A DNA stretch of 44,748 bases from Tieghemiomyces parasiticus (Eukaryota; Kickxellomycota; Dimargaritomycetes; Dimargaritales; Dimargaritaceae), in the NCBI GenBank assembly GCA_027575765.1, contig JANBPT010000321.1, forward strand, positions 1-44,748. Reading direction: 5' to 3'. Below the pieces are notes generated by a model. The model saw nothing but the letters and a program-made list of their open reading frames with translations, did no database searches and was not told the DNA's origin. Shown here piece by piece: positions 39,427-44,748 of the stretch (the first letter of the stretch is position 1; every line of letters begins with the position of its first letter). The position numbers and the translations under genes are program-made.

Positions 39427-41472
39427 ATGGCTCCTCAGGACATTGCCTCCCTTTCCATCAACACGATCCGCACCCTGGCGGCGGATGTGGTGCAGAAGGC
39501 CAACTCGGGCCACCCTGGTGCCCCCATGGGTATGGCCCCGATCGCCCACGTGCTCTTCACTCGGCACTTCAAGTCCAACCCCAAGAACTCGCAGTGGTTC
39601 AACCGTGACCGCTTCGTACTGTCCAACGGCCATGCTTGCGCTCTACAGTACATCCTCCTACACCTGCTCGGTTACAAGCTGAGCATGGACGACCTCAAGC
39701 AGTTCCGTCAGGTCAGCAGTAACACCCCCGGTCACCCGGAGAACCACCACACCGATGGCATTGAGGTTACCACCGGCCCTCTCGGCCAGGGTATCGGTAA
39801 CGCCGTTGGTATCGCCGCCGCCGAGGCTCACCTGGCCGCCACCTTTAACCGTCCTGGCTACGACGTGGTTGATAACCACACCTACTGCTTCGTTGGCGAC
39901 GGCTGTTTGCAGGAGGGTGTGGCCTCCGAGGCTGCCTCTCTGGCCGGCCATCTGCAGCTCGGTAAGCTGACCGTTCTGTACGATGACAACCACATCTCCA
40001 TCGACGGCGACACCAACCTGGGTTTCACCGAGGACGTTCTCAAGCGCTTTGAGTCCTACGGTTGGCACACCCAGCGCGTGGCCGATGGCGATCACGATCT
40101 CGAGGGAATCAGCAAAGCCATCGAGGCCGCCCGGGCCGTCACCGACAAGCCCTCGATCGTTGCCATCCGCACCACTATTGGATACGGCGCCAAGAAGGCC
40201 GGTACCGCCGGCGTCCACGGCAGCCCCCTCGGCGAGGAGGGCGTGGCCGCACTGAAGAAGTCGTTCGGCTTCGACCCTAACCAGAAGTTCCACGTGCCCG
40301 AGGAGGTGTACAAGGCCTACCACGAGGTGGCCACCCGCGGCCAGGCCCTGGAAGCCGAATGGGATACGCTCATTGAGAAGTATACCCAGGCCCACCCGGA
40401 CTTGGCCAAGGACTTCCAGCGCCGCCTCGCGGGTAAGCTGCCTGACGGCTGGAAGGAGGCCCTGCCCCGTTACCAGCCCGGGGACAAGGCCCTGGCCACC
40501 CGCAAGTACAGCGAAATCGCCCTTTCTGCCCTGGCCAACGTTGTCCCGGAGCTCGCCGGCGGATCGGCCGACCTCACGGCATCCAACTTGACCCTCTGGC
40601 CCGGTGCCGTGGACTTCCAGCCCCCGTCCACGGGCCTGGGTAACTACGCCGGCCGTTATTTCCGCTTTGGCGTGCGCGAGCACGGTATGGCCGCCATGCT
40701 GAACGGCATGGCCGCCTACGGCGGTATCATCCCCTTTGGTGCGACCTTCCTAAACTTCATCGAGTATGCCATGGGTGCCGTACGCCTCAGCGCCCTGTCC
40801 AACTTCCGGGTGCTCTACATTATGACTCACGACAGCATCGGCCTGGGCGAGGACGGCCCCACCCACCAGCCCATTGAGGCCCTGGCGGCCCTTCGCGCCA
40901 CCCCCAACATGCTAGTTCTGCGTCCCGCCGATGGTAACGAGACCACCGGCGCCTACATTGCCGCCATGGAGAACGCTACCCGCCCTGCCGTCCTGTCCCT
41001 CAGCCGCCAGAACCTACCCAACCTCCAGGGTTCGTCGGTCGAGAAGACCCTGCAGGGCGCTTACGTGCTGCAGGACGAGGCCGACGCCCAGATTGTGCTG
41101 GTGGCTACCGGGTCCGAGGTGAGCATCTGCGTGGATACGGCCAAGTTGCTCAAGGAGAAGCACAGCCTCCCGGTCCGCGTTGTGTCCATGCCCTCCATGG
41201 AACTGTTCAACGAGCAGGCCGTCACCTACAAGCAGTCTGTCTTCCCGCGTGGCCTGCCTGTCGTCAGCGTCGAGGTGCTGTCTACCGTCTGCTGGGGCAA
41301 GTACGCCCACGCCTCCATTGGTCTCGACCGCTTCGGTCTTTCGGGCCCCGCCCCCGAGGTCTACCACAAGTTGGGCTTCTACCCGGAGGCCATCGCCGAG
41401 AAGGCCCGCAAGGTGGTCGACTACTACAAGGGCAAGGAGGTACCCTACCTCATGCACCGTCCCTTTGAGTAA
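39427..41472 (+). CDS. TKL1: Transketolase
   Basis: A complete 681-residue protein in one coding exon, almost the same length as yeast Tkl1 (680). It moves two-carbon ketol units between sugar phosphates in the non-oxidative pentose phosphate pathway, using thiamine diphosphate and a divalent metal, in the cytosol. The N-terminal NTIRTLAADVVQKANSGHPG (about 12-31) is the first transketolase signature. GDGCLQEGVASEAASLAGH (about 158-176) with the following DDNHISIDG binds the cofactor diphosphate and metal. GGSADLTASN (about 378-387) and GVREHGMAAMLNG (about 415-427) are in the pyrimidine-binding domain. The Glu of REHG falls at residue 418, the position of the catalytic Glu in yeast. Codon bias is strong, indicating high expression. 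Identity is secure; the symbol follows yeast. Confidence 0.98.
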   Translation: MAPQDIASLSINTIRTLAADVVQKANSGHPGAPMGMAPIAHVLFTRHFKSNPKNSQWFNRDRFVLSNGHACALQYILLHLLGYKLSMDDLKQFRQVSSNTPGHPENHHTDGIEVTTGPLGQGIGNAVGIAAAEAHLAATFNRPGYDVVDNHTYCFVGDGCLQEGVASEAASLAGHLQLGKLTVLYDDNHISIDGDTNLGFTEDVLKRFESYGWHTQRVADGDHDLEGISKAIEAARAVTDKPSIVAIRTTIGYGAKKAGTAGVHGSPLGEEGVAALKKSFGFDPNQKFHVPEEVYKAYHEVATRGQALEAEWDTLIEKYTQAHPDLAKDFQRRLAGKLPDGWKEALPRYQPGDKALATRKYSEIALSALANVVPELAGGSADLTASNLTLWPGAVDFQPPSTGLGNYAGRYFRFGVREHGMAAMLNGMAAYGGIIPFGATFLNFIEYAMGAVRLSALSNFRVLYIMTHDSIGLGEDGPTHQPIEALAALRATPNMLVLRPADGNETTGAYIAAMENATRPAVLSLSRQNLPNLQGSSVEKTLQGAYVLQDEADAQIVLVATGSEVSICVDTAKLLKEKHSLPVRVVSMPSMELFNEQAVTYKQSVFPRGLPVVSVEVLSTVCWGKYAHASIGLDRFGLSGPAPEVYHKLGFYPEAIAEKARKVVDYYKGKEVPYLMHRPFE

Positions 41473-42212
41473 TCAGGCTATCCCCATAATGGAACGCGCG
41501 GGCCATATTCCCGCATTCCCCGTTTATCCGCCCGGACACTCCCCATATATTTGCTAGTTTCACATTGTGTCAGATAAAATTCTTCCAAAATTTGATAGGA
41601 GCTTGATGAGCCTGAAGTCTAGCTATTTCTTGGATGGGGTATTATTACGGGGTGTGAGTCCCGAGTAAGGGAGCAACTAGAAGAAAGACCGAGGGAGGGT
41701 CGCTGGCGAGCAGGCCGAGTAGAATAAAGAAACAGTAATTAATTTCGCACCTAACGAAACTACAATTATGGACGGCTTGTCTTTTAATAGGCGTGGTCCG
41801 AGGGATGATGCGAAATCGTTTGGTGCTGCTTGAGGTGCTTGGTTCGGGAGCTTTCTCCATGAAGGAGGAGGACCCAAAATCTAGTCGAGTTCGCTTCCAA
41901 AGTCGGAAGACCGCCGCCTTATTATACCAAAGGATGAGAATAATCCGTGATGGAATTTGGAGGGCTCTATCAGGAAGACAAATTCTTGAAGGGGGGGGGC
42001 GGCTTTCTTGCACAAGGGGGCGCCCTGGGGTGCACCTCGGTTACAGTATCAATTATCCAAATAACACTCAAAAATAAATACTGCTTATATTGACACCTAC
42101 CCTCTTGAACCAAATCGCATGCTGTTTGATGGCCCTCCCTTTAGCCTTCAAAGCTAGTCAAGTCGCTACTGTATTGTAACCGAGGCGCCCACTGGAGAGC
42201 CTAGTCAGACTT
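41473..42212. other. Transketolase 3' region and spacer
   Basis: Presumed 3' UTR followed by AT-richer spacer. Open frames on both strands are short and unlike known proteins. A run of nine G lies near 41991-41999. Confidence 0.45.
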
Positions 42213-42360
42213 AAGGATGCGGCCTCCATCAGAATCTGTCGTCCTGATGGAGGCACCAAAAACTCTCATCACGGATTGTGCACGTCCTTTGGTATAATAG
42301 GAAGGTAACGACCCTCTGACTTCAGAGGTGAAGCCGGCTCGATTCCGGATCCGCATCTTC
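42213..42360. ncRNA. Candidate structured RNA (closed multi-hairpin segment)
   Basis: GATGCGG (42216-42222) can pair with CCGCATC (42351-42357), closing a domain of about 140 nt. Inside are an 11-bp perfect hairpin (GCCTCCATCAG 42222-42232 with CTGATGGAGGC 42244-42254, 11-nt loop), a CCTCT/AGAGG hairpin (42313-42317 with 42324-42328) and a CCGG/CCGG hairpin with a 7-nt CTCGATT loop (42334-42348). G42222 is claimed by both the closing stem and the first hairpin, so one stem loses a pair. GGCTCGATTCC resembles a Pol III B box. It fits no tRNA, snRNA, SRP, RNase P or MRP consensus I know, and the strand is undetermined. A weak 84-codon minus-strand frame overlaps it. Confidence 0.35.
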
Positions 42361-43541
42361 GTGGAGAAGGGCTTGGAGCCGAGCGCCTCAGTTTTACACT
42401 GAACCGGGTTCACATCATCCGAATGGCGACTTTTTAAAGGCCACACATCGCCCATAAGCGTGGATTCCTTAAGTGTGTAATAAACACTGCATCTTAGTTC
42501 AAACTCTGCCTACTCACCTTGCAACCATACTTCGATCTTTCTTCAGGTTGCTCCTCCTCTCGGGCAGCACACCCCGTCACAAGTTCTACCTTGATTTCTG
42601 AATCAGTGTCGTGCACACTGAATCGAACTCCGTCAGTGCTGCTCGCGCCTTCAATAGTTTATTCTTTTACCCCTGATCCTACCAACGCCTCACTGATTAC
42701 ACTCTTCTTTCTACAACTTCGCACTATTTATTACTCTCGTTACTGCGTGTTCCGCTCTCCATTCCTAACAAACTGGAGGGGAGGTGACAGGACCTAGGTT
42801 AATATAGCTGACTGGCGATCTTGGGTGGCAATAGCAGGGGATCCATTTCGTGTCCTCAGTGGGCGGATATTGCTGGAGAGGGTGGTGGTCAGGTCGGCAG
42901 AGATATCTTACGGCTCGACATGACGTCCCTTTTGAGTAGAGCTAATTTCCGTTGGCATCGAAAAGCTAATGATTGCAGATTATGATAGAACCCTGCAAAC
43001 CACAACAATGCCTTGCAGGAACACCTTGTCATCATAGCACTAATAAAAATCACCATTACTTTTTCTACACCTGCACTTTTATTCTTCAACAAACTCCATT
43101 CCTGGCACCTTGCCTACCACACAATTCGCGTGCACAATATTGGTCGTAGCTTAAATGCCCATTTTTGGCGGTTTAACGTTGGGTTGAGTGCAAGCAATTG
43201 AGAATGTGAGCACTGAAATATATAACTGGCTACCCCAAAGTAAAATAATGCTGAGATTATAAGAGATACAGTTTATGTACCTTCAGAGTGCAAGGTGTGC
43301 ATAGTTGAAAGTGGAGACTAGCTTATATGATAAAATTAGGTTCGGCTGGCGAGGAGAGTAGAGTATTAATGGTGTAGTCTATTACGGATAGAAAAGAAAG
43401 AATTTACATGGCCCAAGGCGTCTATAATGGTAGCTATCGAAGTTGCTAAACAACCAAAATGAGGAACGGCCGACTGCAGTTGAGTCACAGGACATCAGAA
43501 TAAAAAAGACATCCGAAATCAAGAGAATAAACAAAAGGAAT
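42361..43541. other. Spacer without a supported gene
   Basis: Increasingly AT-rich sequence with only short unrecognised frames. A small TCAGT/ACTGA hairpin follows directly after the candidate RNA (about 42388-42402). No other feature is seen. Confidence 0.45.
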
Positions 43542-43612
43542 GCGACGACCGGGAATCGAACCCGGAACACACGCTTGGGAAGCGTATATGCTAACCATTA
43601 CACCATCGACGC
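43542..43612 (-). tRNA. tRNA-Gly (anticodon CCC)
   Basis: The minus strand folds as a 71-nt tRNA without intron. Acceptor arm is GCGTCGA / TCGTCGC. The D arm contains GTGTAATGGTTAGCAT, a good A box. The anticodon arm is TACGC-TTCCCAA-GCGTG with anticodon CCC. The variable loop has 4 nt. The T arm is CCGGG-TTCGATT-CCCGG, a perfect B box. All stems close except one T-T (U-U) mismatch at acceptor pair 4:69. Downstream on the same strand CCTTTTG then TTTTTTA provide Pol III terminators (plus-strand about 43504-43538). It reads GGG glycine codons. Confidence 0.93.
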
Positions 43613-43866
43613 TGATCTTTTTGTGTGGTGCTGATATCTTTTTTACCTACTGCAATTGTTTAACGAGCACACAAACACCCTGAAGGCTTAAACATCCGCC
43701 AATCTCCTTGTAGAGGAAAGGTAGAATTAAGGTTTTAGTTTACGCGCAATATGCAGGGGGATGTGGATCCATCTCCCGCACACAAGTATAAGAAGGAAGC
43801 CCATGCTGGCATGCAAGGGCTTGTCAGTTGCTATTTCTCCTTTGATATTATAACTCTCTCTATTTA
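43613..43866. other. Short spacer upstream of the tRNA
   Basis: AT-rich sequence upstream of the minus-strand tRNA gene. No coding frame is seen. Confidence 0.4.
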
Positions 43867-44216
43867 TTATACATGATTGGGATGCTGTTGTAGTTCAATA
43901 ATGTATAAGCTCAATAGTAAACACCCCTTTTTGTAATGTTTGCGGTTGGACACAAACAGTTATTGTGTACTGTCCAACTGTTATCCTAGTTCTTAAGGTC
44001 TATGTGGTGATTGGGAACCACCACATTAGATTATCCCAGGGTAAAGTCCAAGTCCGCTATTTCAAAACCATAAATTCTGCAATAGTAGAATAGCCTTTTG
44101 GGTATGGTATTAGACTTAGGCCTAATATCAGTACACCAGGTGAACACCATTCACCTTCCTATCATATGCAATGCCTCCTATGACTTGTGTCTAATCCAGC
44201 TGGTTGTATAAGCTGG
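43867..44216. repeat. Cluster of seven short inverted repeats in AT-rich DNA
   Basis: Consecutive inverted repeats: TTATACAT/ATGTATAA (43867-43874, 43901-43908); GTTGGACA/TGTCCAAC (43945-43952, 43971-43978); TGTGGTG/CACCACA (44003-44009, 44019-44025); ATTCT/AGAAT (44074-44078, 44087-44091); GGTATTAG/CTAATATC with one G-T pair (44106-44113, 44122-44129); GGTGAA/TTCACC (44139-44144, 44150-44155); CCAGCT/AGCTGG (44196-44201, 44211-44216). They do not share one sequence, so this is not a simple repeat family. It might be a folded transcript or a remnant of a mobile element. Confidence 0.5.
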
Positions 44217-44748
44217 CTAAAAACATTATATTGAAGTTATTTTTATATTCTTATTATTTATTACTATACCAATCAAGCCCTGCTCCCTACCTACCACACC
44301 CTGTAATCCACTTTCAACCACCATCATTCCCACTGTGTATCATACAACTCATTTAGAAGAACTATGTACACTTCTAGAGATGCACCACACGGCCTGCCAA
44401 GGTATGGGTAGGCCCCTTATCTCAGTTATTGAAGACCCAGCAAGTAGCACACCAAGCCACGCCATCATCACCTTCCACACTTCTGACTAGCCGTTTAGTT
44501 TACATTCACTATATTCAGCCCCTTGGGGATGCTTCTATCGCCATGCTGGATGCTCAGCTAATTTCTCCAGACGGTGCGGCACGCTGCCTGCCGTCGTGTG
44601 CCATGATAACATCGCCTCTGGCTCACCAAGTGCTAGCCGGCGTTTCCCCTGGACTGAGCCACAGGCCACTCGCAGCCTGTTCCTACTTTGCGCCAGGGTA
44701 ACTATCAAGGCAAAGGACTAGTTAGAGAGGCCAGGCTCTCGTTGCGGC
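44217..44748. other. Window end without a supported gene
   Basis: AT-rich at first, then closer to average composition after about 44420. One 90-codon plus-strand frame (44429-44701) has no recognisable motif. No gene appears to be cut by the window edge. Confidence 0.4.

Noticed and set aside
39658..40683. 341-codon minus-strand frame antisense to transketolase
   Set aside because: Same cause: codon bias of the real gene keeps the opposite strand open. There is no start context or family match.
42311..42357. U3 snoRNA or tRNA reading of the GTGAAGCCGGCTCGATTCC stretch
   Set aside because: It recalls the U3 box B region and a T arm, but U3 boxes A, C and D are absent, the anticodon arm has a 6-nt loop and no acceptor stem of the right length forms.
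1..44748. CRISPR arrays, bacterial operons, phage genes or transposases
   Set aside because: No regularly spaced direct repeats, no Shine-Dalgarno-led gene strings and no transposase or reverse-transcriptase motifs were seen on either strand.

Overview
This window is eukaryotic nuclear DNA, most likely from a fungus. The evidence is GT-AG introns of about 100-210 nt with TACTAAC/CTAAC-like branch sites, good Kozak contexts (for example GCCGCCACCATG), TATA boxes, a nuclear-type tRNA, and proteins such as TOM22, PTM1, VPS15 and a KOW-domain mitochondrial ribosomal protein. ZFC3H1 and PDRG1 homologues, long Pro/Ser/Ala-rich inserts and GC-rich codons would fit an early-diverging (zygomycete-grade) fungus, but that placement is inference. 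No bacterial operon, phage, CRISPR or intact transposon is visible.

Layout. 1-1090 has no gene I can support. A secreted alginate-lyase-family protein (minus strand) lies at 1.1-2.4 kb, a PTM1/GOST-type seven-TM protein (plus) at 4.9-7.2 kb and S-adenosylmethionine synthetase (minus) at 7.8-9.0 kb. A 4-kb spacer follows. From 13.0 to 15.7 kb sit three compact genes: an unidentified four-TM protein with one intron, TOM22, and an unidentified one-TM protein in three exons. From 16.6 to 22.3 kb runs a ZFC3H1/Red1-like nuclear RNA-surveillance protein whose last two exons I reconstructed from splice sites. VPS15 (25.1-30.0 kb), mitochondrial ribosomal protein uL24m (30.2-31.1 kb, two exons) and the USP39/Sad1 splicing factor (31.7-33.3 kb, with a 24-nt last exon) form a dense housekeeping block.

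From 33.5 to 35.9 kb are two tandem, same-strand, secreted Gly/Tyr/Asp-rich repeat proteins with near-identical C-terminal tails and matching promoters. A five-exon PDRG1 (prefoldin-like) gene follows at 36.6-37.6 kb, then an ambiguous stretch with exon-like pieces (37.7-38.6 kb) and transketolase (39.4-41.5 kb). The last 3.3 kb has no convincing protein gene. It holds a tRNA-Gly(CCC), a compact multi-hairpin segment at 42.2 kb that could be a structured RNA, and an AT-rich stretch at 43.87-44.22 kb with seven consecutive inverted repeats.

The genes are mostly unrelated housekeeping functions: one-carbon and pentose-phosphate metabolism, endosomal PI3-kinase, mitochondrial import and translation, splicing and nuclear RNA decay. 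There is no sign of a gene cluster. The most unusual material is the tandem Gly-rich pair, the two hairpin-rich non-coding segments and the candidate exons after PDRG1. All splice models come from reading frame, splice consensus and family knowledge, not from transcript data.
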